A DNA stretch of 64,000 nucleotides from Tepidibacillus decaturensis. Lineage in GTDB: Bacteria > Bacillota > Bacilli > Tepidibacillales > Tepidibacillaceae. Below are positions 9,428-18,600 of the stretch, piece after piece. Positions within the stretch are counted from its first letter, which is position 1. Each line of letters begins with the position of its first letter. The position numbers were made by a program, and so were the translations under genes. The notes under the pieces are model-generated. The model made no database searches. It worked only from the letters and a program-made list of their open reading frames with translations, and had not been told where the DNA came from. The stretch spans positions 2,467,270-2,531,269 of the forward strand of contig NZ_LSKU01000001.1 of assembly GCF_001561915.1 (NCBI RefSeq), read 5' to 3'.

Positions 9428-9463
9428 TAAAAAAACCACCAACTGATTTTTTCAGTCAATGGT
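9428..9463 (-). terminator. Rho-independent terminator
   Basis: On the minus strand ACCATTGACTGA pairs with TCAGTTGGTGGT (12 bp, three G·U pairs) over a 5-nt loop, followed by seven T. It ends the transcript coming from the amide-use cluster through the HEPN–MNT debris. Confidence 0.75.
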
Positions 9464-9507
9464 CTTATTGTAAATTCAAATTAAACTTAATAGTTAATTA
9501 TCTCTGA

Positions 9508-9689
9508 TCACCTTGATAAAGCTCCAATAATTAAATTCATACTTTTCTCTGGTATTCCAAACTTCATCTTTTTGCTCCTAAGTCACGATATACCTGTGTT
9601 ATAGCTGCGTAAAAACTATCCTTAATCTTCATTACTGCAAATTGAAAACACTCTTTTCCTTTAAGTTCATTATTATCATGCTCCCACAT
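9508..9689 (-). pseudogene. Remnant of a HEPN–MNT (nucleotidyltransferase) toxin–antitoxin pair
   Basis: Two short frames overlap as ATGA. The first (9689 to 9564, 41 codons) ends in KDSFYAAITQVYRDLGAKR, which resembles the C-terminal end of HI0074-type HEPN proteins. The second (9567 to 9508, 19 codons) begins MKFGIPEKSMNLIIGALSR, which resembles the first residues of small MNT nucleotidyltransferases, and then stops before the GS motif. The order and the ATGA junction fit a HEPN–MNT operon with both outer parts deleted. The assignment rests on memory of these short family ends. Confidence 0.42.
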
Positions 9690-9811
9690 TTAATTTATTT
9701 ATCAAATTTTATCACATTATCAATAAAGGTTAATGGTTAGTAATAATCGCCTTATAGCGGCAGCTTGAGCCCGTTTAAATAATGCAGTTGGATCAAAGCT
9801 TTAGTAAAGTC
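9690..9811. other. Gap with short coding debris
   Basis: Between the APC permease and the HEPN remnant, the minus strand holds only short broken frames, for example one reading DPTALFKRAQAAAIRR before a stop. I do not recognise them. No start, promoter or repeat is convincing. Confidence 0.3.
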
Positions 9812-11182
9812 TTAAGCATCTAGATCTTTAGTAATAGAGGTATCTTTTCGCAATAATCGTAATACTACCATATAAAGAATACCTACCCCCATCCAAACAA
9901 AACCTAATTTTTTGGACATAGGATCAAGATTTACCCAAACATATCCAATCACTAGAAATCCGATAGCTGGGAATATTAAATGATTCCAATATTGTTTTGT
10001 TTTTTTCCTGATAAAAAAGTAATTGACTACTGAAACATGCAAGAATAAGAAAGCTGTCAAAGCACCAAAATTGACTAATGAAGCTAAGCTATCAATTTTT
10101 GAAGCAAAGATTAGACTAACCACTAATGAGATAATCGCTACGACAAGTGTGCTCGCATATGGTGTCTTGAATTTGTGATGAACTTTAGATAAGAATTTAG
10201 GCAATTTCTCATCACGCGCCATACTAAATAGAACTCGAGAAATAGCAGCTTGGGCCACTAATGCATCTGCAATTCCCCATGCAAGAGCTGTTGCGATGAT
10301 CGTTGTCCATTTTAACGGAGTTCCGCCTGCAACTTCTGCGATTTGATAAAATGCCACATCTAGATTGTCAAAAGTCGTATAATCTGGCCATATCAGAGCA
10401 GCTACCCATGTTTGAATAATAAACATAGCACCTATCACAAATAAAGATACAATTGTAGCGTTTCCTACTGTTTTTCTTCCACCTTTGGTTTCTTCTGATA
10501 ATGTTGAAATGGCGTCAAAACCAAGGAAACTTAATACAGCAATAGAAACTGCACTCATGACAAGACCCAGGCTGAAATTGCTAGGATCATAGATTGGTTT
10601 TATGGAAAACTCCGCACCATTCACTCCTTTAGCAATAGCCACTAAACCAACAACAACAAAAACGGCTAAAATGATCAATTCTAACACCACAATGACCTTG
10701 TTTGCCTTTGCAGTGATTTCAATTCCTAAAATATTGATAATCGTATTAGTACCGATGAAAATGATTAACCATACAGCGATAGGAATACCTGGGATCATGT
10801 CCTGTAGAGCAGCTGCACTAACGAGATAAAGAAGCGCCGGTACTAAAATATAGTCTAAAAGAATCACCCATCCAGCAAAGAAACCAACATGCTCATTGAT
10901 CCCTCTTTGTGCATAGGAATAGACGGAACCTGCGATTGGAAAGGCTTCTGACATTCTTGCGTAACTTAAGGCAGTAAAAACCATACCTACCATTCCTATA
11001 AGATAGGCTAATGCTACCATTCCCTTTGAAGTATCTGCAACATAGCCATAAATACCAAATGGAGCGATTGGCACCATAAAGACCATACCATAGATTAATA
11101 AGTCCCAGAATGTAAGAGATCGTTTTAGCTCTTGTTTATAACCAAATGATTCAATCGATTGTTTTTTCTCTTCCCCTGCCAT
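9812..11182 (-). CDS. APC-superfamily amino acid/amine permease
   Basis: A 456-residue integral membrane protein with about 12 hydrophobic segments and the APC N-terminal pattern: a polar start, TFWDLLIYGMVFMVPIAPFG in helix 1, and SYARMSEAFPIAGSVYSYAQ around helix 2. The SFLGFDAISTLSEE segment is typical of helix 6 in this family. It follows the formamidase-type gene by 16 nt and has its own ribosome site AAGGGGGAAAG. Its substrate cannot be read from sequence; an amide, amine or amino acid linked to the amidase is a fair guess. Confidence 0.87.
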   Translation of the reverse strand: MAGEEKKQSIESFGYKQELKRSLTFWDLLIYGMVFMVPIAPFGIYGYVADTSKGMVALAYLIGMVGMVFTALSYARMSEAFPIAGSVYSYAQRGINEHVGFFAGWVILLDYILVPALLYLVSAAALQDMIPGIPIAVWLIIFIGTNTIINILGIEITAKANKVIVVLELIILAVFVVVGLVAIAKGVNGAEFSIKPIYDPSNFSLGLVMSAVSIAVLSFLGFDAISTLSEETKGGRKTVGNATIVSLFVIGAMFIIQTWVAALIWPDYTTFDNLDVAFYQIAEVAGGTPLKWTTIIATALAWGIADALVAQAAISRVLFSMARDEKLPKFLSKVHHKFKTPYASTLVVAIISLVVSLIFASKIDSLASLVNFGALTAFLFLHVSVVNYFFIRKKTKQYWNHLIFPAIGFLVIGYVWVNLDPMSKKLGFVWMGVGILYMVVLRLLRKDTSITKDLDA

Positions 11183-11198
11183 AGACTTTCCCCCTTAT

Positions 11199-12104
11199 TT
11201 AAAATAACGTTACTTTTTTCGCTTGCAGTACCCATTTAGGAACAACAAAGCGAGCTGTCATCAATGGATCTACGACTTGACAGATTTGTGTCTGTCCTAC
11301 TGCACTTAAGAGCATCGTTAAATCTTCAACAGAAAGTCCAAACTTAGGTTGTAATCGATTTGCCATTTCTTTGACTGAACCCTTGACAGCCTCATCTAAT
11401 GTTTCTTTGGAAACGATAGAAGTGACGACGTCATCATTTTCTAAAAACGGATAGGCAATACTTTGACCTTTAATGACATCTAATGTAACAGTCACTTTCC
11501 CTGGTATCTCTACACCAGAAACCCCGATCTCCCCATCGCCCATCGCAGCATGTAAATCACCTAAAGCAAATAATGCGCCTTCGACAAAAACAGGAAAATA
11601 GAGAGTAGCTCCTTTGGTGATCATCTTGTTATCCATATTCCCACCGTGAGGTCCAGGTGCTCCACATGGAATATCCCCTTCTTCAGGGGCAACCCCTATC
11701 ACACCGATCATTGGGTTTAAAGGAATCTGTAGATCTTCATCGAAAACTGCTTTTCCGTTTTGAATAGAAATCATTTTTGTGGTAAAAGTGTTGATTTCGT
11801 CTCCCATTACACCTAAACCAGGGCCTGTTGCCATCACTCCTTGGTCGGCAAGCTCAATTTCATCGATGGTGACTTTTAGAATATCTCCCGGTTGTGCTTC
11901 CTTTACAAAAACTGGACCTGTAGCTGGGTTGATCTGTTGCCAATCAATTGAGTTGAATGGAGTGTCGGATGAAGTGATCTGGTTTGTAAAACAATCATAA
12001 GTCTCTAATACAACCTGAGTTCCTGCCTCTACTTCTAGCATCGGTTGATGTTTGGCACTAAATGAGTAAATGGAAGCAGTTGAACAACTTAACGATTTCT
12101 TCAT
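11199..12104 (-). CDS. Acetamidase/formamidase family amidohydrolase
   Basis: A 301-residue member of the FmdA_AmdA family (PF03069), cytoplasmic enzymes that hydrolyse formamide, acetamide or related short amides to ammonia and the acid. Family marks are GAPGPHGGNMDNK near the middle, ALGDLHAAMGDGEI (metal and active-site region) and PLNPMIGVIGVAP. Length is that of the short Bacillus type. It lies 42 nt after the SSS-like transporter gene and 16 nt before the APC permease gene. The gap upstream contains a perfect 16-bp palindrome that may be an operator. Confidence 0.88.
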   Translation of the reverse strand: MKKSLSCSTASIYSFSAKHQPMLEVEAGTQVVLETYDCFTNQITSSDTPFNSIDWQQINPATGPVFVKEAQPGDILKVTIDEIELADQGVMATGPGLGVMGDEINTFTTKMISIQNGKAVFDEDLQIPLNPMIGVIGVAPEEGDIPCGAPGPHGGNMDNKMITKGATLYFPVFVEGALFALGDLHAAMGDGEIGVSGVEIPGKVTVTLDVIKGQSIAYPFLENDDVVTSIVSKETLDEAVKGSVKEMANRLQPKFGLSVEDLTMLLSAVGQTQICQVVDPLMTARFVVPKWVLQAKKVTLF

Positions 12105-12124
12105 TTTATCCCTCCTCGTTTTTT

Positions 12125-12140
12125 TCTAAGTATACTTAGA
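12125..12140. promoter_or_regulatory. Perfect 16-bp palindrome upstream of the amidase gene
   Basis: TCTAAGTATACTTAGA is fully self-complementary with no loop, so a dimeric DNA-binding protein is more likely than an RNA hairpin. It lies in the 42-nt gap directly before the amidase ribosome site. Confidence 0.5.
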
Positions 12141-12146
12141 TAAGCC

Positions 12147-13400
12147 CTACTCTTTTTGTGATTTTTTTGCTAAACTTTGTTCATTTTTTACTATTTTTAT
12201 AATTTTCAAAAAATATAGAGTAAATAAAACGACGAAAAGGGATATACCGATCACCATATTCCAAACAATCATAAAATGTATGGTATCTATTTCTTCTTGT
12301 TTAAATAATAGGGAAAAAAGAAACATGAAAAAGCCTATTCCTAAAGAAAAGAAATAACCCTCTTGAATAATATCCCTAGAATGTTTAGAATATCTACCTC
12401 GAATAACCAAGAATAGACTAGTAAATGCTTGTAACCTTGTCATCCAAGTCATCATTAATACGGAAAAAACTGAAAGCATGAATAACAATAAGATCAAATG
12501 GTGTTTTTTCGCAACTAAATAAGCAGGTAATGAAAAGATATTAATTGCAAAACCTTCAGTTGCAGTAAATAAGTTTAAAGTAACAAATGCCATAGATAAT
12601 GAAAACCATGAAAATGCTGCTAAATTAAAACTTGAAGAGATTTTAGCAGGTTTGATGGAAAAAAACCTTTGCCACAAAGAAATATCTGTGATCCAACTAA
12701 AAAAAGTGATGATTAGAATGATTGAAAAAACAGTGCTATCCTCCCACTTTAACGGAGCCAATAAATGAGGTATATGTTGTAACTCTTGAAAAGTTGTATC
12801 GATCCCTTTTCTTAAAAAGATGGAAATAGGTAAAAACATGGCGACAAACAAAACAAACGTCATTTGTAAAATGGACATTTTTCTTATAGCGTCAAATCCC
12901 CCTAAACCTGCTAATACGCTTGCGGCTAAGAAAAAAATGGCCACTGTGAGCCCATAAGGAACGGAAAATAGCTTCTCCATGATTGATCCTATCCATATTC
13001 CTTGAAGCAAGAAAAATTGAATACTTCCAATCAACAGGAATCCCAGAATGAACAAGGTTCCTTTGGAAGATAATCTTTTCGTTAATAGATCTATCAATGT
13101 TTCACTATGATCCATGTCAGTTCTTATTTTGCGAGCCAATCTTCCTATCCATCCGATCCCAAGCGCACTTAAGATCGCATATAAAAAACTTGCCCATATC
13201 CCATATTGCTTCATTAACCAAAGGCTTATGATCATCATTTGTCCATTTAAGAGATGGGAAAGGAGGATTAACGCCCCAATACTCATTCCAAACGTACTGG
13301 TTCCAAATATATAGTTTCGAATAGTTAAATGGGTTCCAATATGTTGGAACACCCAAAAAATCAAATAGATTAAGATTAGATTTAAAAAAGACCAATCCAA
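12147..13400 (-). CDS. SSS-like (LeuT-fold) membrane transporter
   Basis: A 417-residue membrane protein with about 12–13 hydrophobic helices. It resembles the sodium:solute symporter family: GGFDAIRKMSILQMTFVLF around helix 5 and FFSWITDISLWQRFFSIK, where SSS proteins carry a WQRY/F-like element. It is shorter and more divergent than typical SSS members, so the substrate is unknown. Translation appears to begin at TTG with AGGG about 6 nt upstream. It is 20 nt downstream of the response regulator and 42 nt before the amidase, so it may take part in amide uptake or in sensing. Confidence 0.65.
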   Translation of the reverse strand: MDWSFLNLILIYLIFWVFQHIGTHLTIRNYIFGTSTFGMSIGALILLSHLLNGQMMIISLWLMKQYGIWASFLYAILSALGIGWIGRLARKIRTDMDHSETLIDLLTKRLSSKGTLFILGFLLIGSIQFFLLQGIWIGSIMEKLFSVPYGLTVAIFFLAASVLAGLGGFDAIRKMSILQMTFVLFVAMFLPISIFLRKGIDTTFQELQHIPHLLAPLKWEDSTVFSIILIITFFSWITDISLWQRFFSIKPAKISSSFNLAAFSWFSLSMAFVTLNLFTATEGFAINIFSLPAYLVAKKHHLILLLFMLSVFSVLMMTWMTRLQAFTSLFLVIRGRYSKHSRDIIQEGYFFSLGIGFFMFLFSLLFKQEEIDTIHFMIVWNMVIGISLFVVLFTLYFLKIIKIVKNEQSLAKKSQKE

Positions 13401-13420
13401 AATCGTCCCTTCACCCCTTC

Positions 13421-14121
13421 TTATTTATATGATTTACGATATTGACTAGGTGTTCGATTTGTCCATTTTCGAAACATATGATTGAAATGATGTTGGGAAG
13501 AAAAGCCAACTTCATCAGCGATCCAAGCTATCGGTTTATCCGGATATTGAATGAGGATTTGTTTAGCTTTTTCAATACGATAATGGTTTAGATAATCTAT
13601 ATAATTCATTTCTAATTCTTCAGTAAACTTTCTACTTAAGTAAGTGGGATTCACATGAATTTGATTGGCTAATGATTCAAGTGTAAGCTTTTCTTTATAA
13701 GAATGATGAATAATCCAAATTGCTTTCTCTATAATAGGTGAATAGTTTTTTTTTCAGGATGGTTATGTAGATATTGATCTACTGTTTGGTATAGTTCTTC
13801 CTCAATAATCGGTTTTACAATATAATCAAATACGCCTAATCTAAGGGATTCTTTGGCATAATCAAACTTTTGATATGCGGATACAATAATCATCCCTATT
13901 TCTTTATTTTGGGATCTAAACTCTTTCATTAGTTCAAACCCAGAGTGACCAGGCAAATGAATATCAATAAAGCTTAATTGAATATCTGTTTCATTACTTA
14001 TTTTTAATGCTTGTATAGCATCAATGGCTGTATAGTATTTCCACTGAGGATAACGATGATGAAGTAGCCATTTTAATTGTTCTAATTCTAAGGGCTCATC
14101 ATCAACAAGTAAAATGTTCAT
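13421..14121 (-). pseudogene. YesN-type response regulator (receiver + AraC HTH), frameshifted at an A9 run
   Basis: The first 130 codons are a CheY-like receiver with acidic pair D7/D8, phosphoacceptor D53 in FIDIHLPG and K103 in YIVKP. This frame stops just after a run of nine A (13746–13754 on the plus strand). In the other frame the protein continues without loss as YSPIIEKAIWIIHHSY and a complete AraC-type double HTH ending VGFSSQHHFNHMFRKW. One added A would rejoin the halves into a protein of about 233 residues. It could be a sequencing undercall, real decay, or a slippage-controlled gene. It follows the kinase gene by 1 nt. Confidence 0.85.
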
Positions 14122-14122
14122 G

Positions 14123-14875
14123 TTACTTGTCCCCCTTTTTCTTTTCCATAGGCCAAACGCATTCTATCCAAGTGTACTCATCCTTACGCATGAGTTCTAA
14201 TTTCCATTGATCCTGATATAGTAGATTTAAACGATTTTCAATATTTTGTAATCCTATTCCCAACTTCCTTTTTGTTTGATCCGTTTCTTCCCAATTTGGT
14301 CCATTATCCTGTACAATCAAATGATGTTGATTGTTCTTAGTTTGTAAGATCATTTTCAATATCATATCCCCATATTTTTTTTCTAACCCATGTTTAAATG
14401 CATTTTCTACTAAGGTTTGAATCAGATATGGTGGAATAGAATTGTCTAATAAATCATCATCTATATCATAATGTATCGAGAGCCTTTTCCCATAACGTAA
14501 TTGTTGAATCGCTAGATAATGTTTTGTATACTCTAACTCTTTTCTAATCTGTGAAAGGTACTGTTTGTTTTGGTATTTATATCGTAAAAATAGAGAAAGA
14601 TGTTCGATAGCTTTGATAAGTTCTTGTTTTCGATCCAATCTTGCCAAAGATAATAGGGCATTAATAGAATTAGACAGAAAATGAGGTTGAATTTGTTGAC
14701 TTAATTGAATTAACTCACTATATTCTAATTCTTTTTCCAATTGTTCTTGATGATATTTAATTTCAGAGTATTCGACTTCCCGTTCAAAGTAAGCGCTAGA
14801 AAAAAATAAAATAAAAGTCAAAACGGGTGATAATACACCAATCATTATAATAAAAGTAAATACACTTAAACTCAT
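14123..14875 (-). CDS. Minimal LytS/YesM-type sensor histidine kinase
   Basis: A 250-residue kinase of the His_kinase (PF06580) plus HATPase_c type. One hydrophobic N-terminal segment (residues about 4–30) and a short coiled stretch precede the phosphoacceptor motif IQPHFLSNSIN with H65. The N box reads LVENAFKHG and the G box GIGLQNIENRL. There is no extracellular sensing domain. I start at the ATG at 14875, preceded by GGGAG 9 nt upstream, because the longer frame would cross the terminator hairpin at 14894–14919. It pairs with the YesN-type regulator immediately downstream and probably controls the amide cluster. Confidence 0.86.
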   Translation of the reverse strand: MSLSVFTFIIMIGVLSPVLTFILFFSSAYFEREVEYSEIKYHQEQLEKELEYSELIQLSQQIQPHFLSNSINALLSLARLDRKQELIKAIEHLSLFLRYKYQNKQYLSQIRKELEYTKHYLAIQQLRYGKRLSIHYDIDDDLLDNSIPPYLIQTLVENAFKHGLEKKYGDMILKMILQTKNNQHHLIVQDNGPNWEETDQTKRKLGIGLQNIENRLNLLYQDQWKLELMRKDEYTWIECVWPMEKKKGDK

Positions 14876-14893
14876 CCCTTTTATCTCCCTTTT

Positions 14894-14919
14894 AAAAAAG
14901 CACATCACCATTGATGTGC
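14894..14919 (-). terminator. Terminator just upstream of the sensor kinase
   Basis: GCACATCA and TGATGTGC form a perfect 8-bp stem with a 4-nt loop, followed by six T on the minus strand. It lies 120 nt after the pcp gene and only 18 nt before the kinase start codon. Confidence 0.82.
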
Positions 14920-15039
14920 AATAACATAACAAATCATAACAATCTTGTTAAAAAACGTGCAATTTCGTGATTATATCAATAACGTATCATACGCTTCTCA
15001 TAGATCCGTACGTGAATCCGTCTAACAATATGTGTTTTA

Positions 15040-15656
15040 TCATGCTTCATCATCAGCATCAAGTGCTTCAATCACTAAGGTTATCGCTTTAATCATAGCT
15101 TCCATCGGCCAACTTGGCAGATTTGACTTTTTAATCGCCAACTCATAGGATGCAGGTATATGGATAAAACCAGATTTTACATTAAGTTTCTTAGACTCAA
15201 TTTCATGTAACATTTGGAACATGACATTATTACAGAGATACGTTCCAGCACTATTAGAAATTTCAGCAGGAAAATTATGTTTGGTTAATCGGTCTACCAT
15301 TTTGCGGATCGGAAGCGTGCTAAAATATGCGGCTGGTGCCTCCTCTATAATCGCTTGATCAATCAGCACTACTCCTGTATTATCTCTCGGACCATCATTA
15401 CAGTTGATGGCAACCCGCTCTGGCGTGATTCGATCCCTCCCCCCGCTAAGCCCAGCGAAATAACCACATCAGGTTTTTCTTGATAAAAATAATCTAAAAG
15501 CACCTTTGCCGAACGAGAGAATTCCACAGGCAAGATCTTTCCTACTACTTGGTATTGACCAATCGTTTTGCCATTTAATTGATTGGCAATCACCTGACTG
15601 GGGTTAAAAGGAAAGTCTAAAAAAGGCTCAAATCCTGTCAATAGTAATTTTTTCAC
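15040..15656 (-). pseudogene. pcp: Pyrrolidone-carboxylate (pyroglutamyl) peptidase, frameshifted at a G6 run
   Basis: Two overlapping frames make one Pcp of the usual length (about 205–215 residues), a cytoplasmic cysteine peptidase removing N-terminal pyroglutamate. The first frame begins KKLLLTGFEPFLDFPFNPS and runs to ISLGLAGGG. There a run of six G (15439–15444, C on the plus strand) shifts the frame. With seven G it reads on as GGRDRITPERVAINCNDG, carrying the catalytic glutamate. The second frame has the catalytic cysteine in GTYLCNNVMF and the histidine in GFIHIPAS. The start is GTG after GGAGGA. It is the last gene of the peptide-use operon. Confidence 0.87.
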
Positions 15657-15670
15657 GAATTATCCTCCTA

Positions 15671-18600
15671 TCATTGAAGTGGTCTTTTTCTAAACCAGCG
15701 AATCCAACCATTATTCGATATTTTAGTCACAGACTGAGGTCTGTTTGCAATCCAGCCAATAATTGAACGATCAAAAACTTGATGAGCATCCATGCATTCT
15801 CTTAATGCTTGATCATACACGGTTTCATCAGCCGCCTCGGAGATGATATCTAATGTAACCCATTCTGGATGCCTTGCAATCAGACTGGTCGACTTTTGAT
15901 CTACTTGGGTTGGCCATTCGTAGAAAATTAATTCACTCTCTTTTTCTAAAGGAAAAGTCTCTGGACACCATTGATGACCATATCGTTGATAAAACAATTG
16001 ATATTGACGATTTTTCTGTTGTAATGAAGATTGTTCAAATCCTCGGTTAATCTCCTTGATTACTTGTTGTAAGATTTGGTAATGTTTCGGGTATTTGTCC
16101 TGATCTAGCTTTTTGGTAATACCATAGATTAAGGAAATCGGGATCCAATATGAGACTGGAAACCTTGGTGGACTATTGTAACCGGCAAATGGCTGAGTCC
16201 ATTCATGGGAAGGAATACCATGATCATCAATTATTACATCTGGTAACCAACGATAAAAGAGGGTTGGGACAACCTCAGCTTCTCCAAATAAGGTCTCCTT
16301 AAAACGATGGTACGCATATTCTAAGCCTACTGCATTAAAGCGTGCAGCATGATGCTTCCATTCTGGGTGTTCTGCCGTCAACCGTTGATGAAGTGCTACT
16401 CCATCTGGATTCGCTTGAGGGATGACGACTAAATTTACGCGTTTAAGCCAATCTGGATGCTGATTTATGATTTCGGTAACCAATTCCTTAATCGCTGGCA
16501 TACTTGAAACTTCATTTGCATGATGCCCTGTTTCGATTAATATCGTTGGTTTAAACAGAGACAGTTTATGAGTAGAACGAAATTGCGAAACCCTATGACT
16601 TGTCACTTCAAGCGCTTGGATGGGTCTTCCCTCAAAAGAGTGCTTTACGGTCCACTCAAATACATGGACTTGAGACTTATGATGATTGGTATCATTATTG
16701 ATTTTTATTGGCACTTGATGTTGAATCGGTGTTTGTCTAGGATCCGTTTCTTCTTCAACTACTGCAATCAGCTGCTCTGGGTTTTGGTGATCTATCCATA
16801 ACTTGGTCGTTTTCATCTTTCGTTTTGGCCTTGGTTGGTAACGACGTAGAATAATCTCTGCTTTTGGCGCTTGATTTTGGTTTAAATGAAGGAACGGTTT
16901 TATCGCGCCGGGACTATTCCACTCCTGACCCGTTATCCGTTTCCCTAAGTCTGCGAAGTAATCTAGCGTAAAAAAGTAAAGATCCTCATGTAATGCTTCA
17001 AGAGCAGAAATTCTCTCTTCCTGGATATTTAAACGTTCTTCTTCCTCACTAAGCCAAACATGAACTTCTAAGGAATGGAACAAAGGACTCAAACCTGACT
17101 CAATATAGGTATCTTTACTAAGTTGTTCTTGAATTAGTTTTTCAATCTGAGGTAAAACGTTAAATCGGTATTCTCGCCAAAAGCGTTCCCGGTCAGTCGA
17201 GATCTGTTTTGCATTAATCTCTTTTTCATTCAAAATTATTCTAGCATTTCCAGTTGTTGGATAGCTATATTGATCATTTAAATAGAGCATTGGTGCAACT
17301 GGTACATTTAAACTCCATGTCCCTATACATTGGTAATCATGATAAGCTTCCAGAAAATAGGTACTTTCTAAATCTTCTTTCATGACCCATTCAATGTGAT
17401 CAAGTTGGATTCCTAAATGTTTCTCTAACCATTGATCAATGGGATACATTTCTTGAAGCCAACGAATCTCTAATTCTAATCCATTTTCACGAGTTTCCTT
17501 TTGAAAATAAATTTTGAGCCGATCAATTGAATGGTTTACTTGTAATTTTTTTAATTCTTCACTGAGTTGTTCTTTGATCCAATGGAATCCCGGTTTATAG
17601 GCAGAATAAATATGAACAGTGATTGTATTATTGTTAGTAGTAGAAAACAACTGAGCTAGTTCTTCAGCTAATTGAGTTTCAAGAGCTTTGCGAATCTGAT
17701 AAGGTTCTGAAAGAAAAACTTCTAGGTTGATCCTTTCTACAAATTCTTTCTCTTCAACTTCTCCTATTTGATTAACTGTTGAATGATGAAAGTAGTTCTT
17801 TCGCAATTCTACTTTTATCTGCTCCCACCACTGTTTAAAATCATTGAGTTCACCTTGATTATGCCACTCCCACTTTTTCCATAATGGAAAATCTATTGGT
17901 TTGTGATCTTGATTTAGGAGTTCTTGTTCCCAGCGTCCAAAACTTCCCCCTTCTGCCACTGGATAAGTTTGATTCAAATATTGAATCATGGCTGTGATAC
18001 CGTCAGCAGTCCCTTTGAGTTCAATGATCTGAGGCAGTAGCGCTTGATGATCCAATTCAGAAGTGGTTTGCCTTGGTTGGCTAAGCAATAGCTCTGCACC
18101 ATTCGGAGTATCTCCCTTTGGCTGGTCTTGTTGAGAACATTCTATGAATTTAAAGATTAGTTCTTTTTTATTGGTTTTATCTTGAGTTAGATCAAACCCA
18201 GTGATTGGAAATTTGATCCCAGTGGCATATAAGCCTAATTTGGCTGCAAGATGAGCACTTTCTTTAATCATAAAATGATGTGGTTGATTAAGACTAAATT
18301 CGAAGCCTATGTTTAGTTGACTATTTAGATCAACACGTCCACCTTGATAAAAACCTATTTCTGTCCATAATTGGCTTAAACTATCGAGTGGCTTCCATTC
18401 TAATTCTTCTCGTTCTTTTTCTTTTGGTAATTGATCAGCGGTTTGGCGATCATTGGTGATCTGAATTGGACTTTGGTCTCCATGATCGTTGATGGCAAAC
18501 ACTTGATTTAATCGCCATTCCAGTTTAGTAATCCTTTGTTCTTCGTTACAACTGACGCCTTCTGGCCAGTAAGCAGCTAACCAGCGTAACATTTTATCAA

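Noticed and set aside
9107-9500. S-box or other riboswitch in front of the MTR/importer operon
   Set aside because: I looked for the SAM-riboswitch conserved blocks and found only AT-rich sequence with repeats; a DeoR repressor explains control.
13746-13754. Programmed frameshift in the response regulator
   Set aside because: The A9 run could allow slippage, but there is no stimulatory structure evident and two other genes here show the same one-base loss, so an error or decay is simpler.
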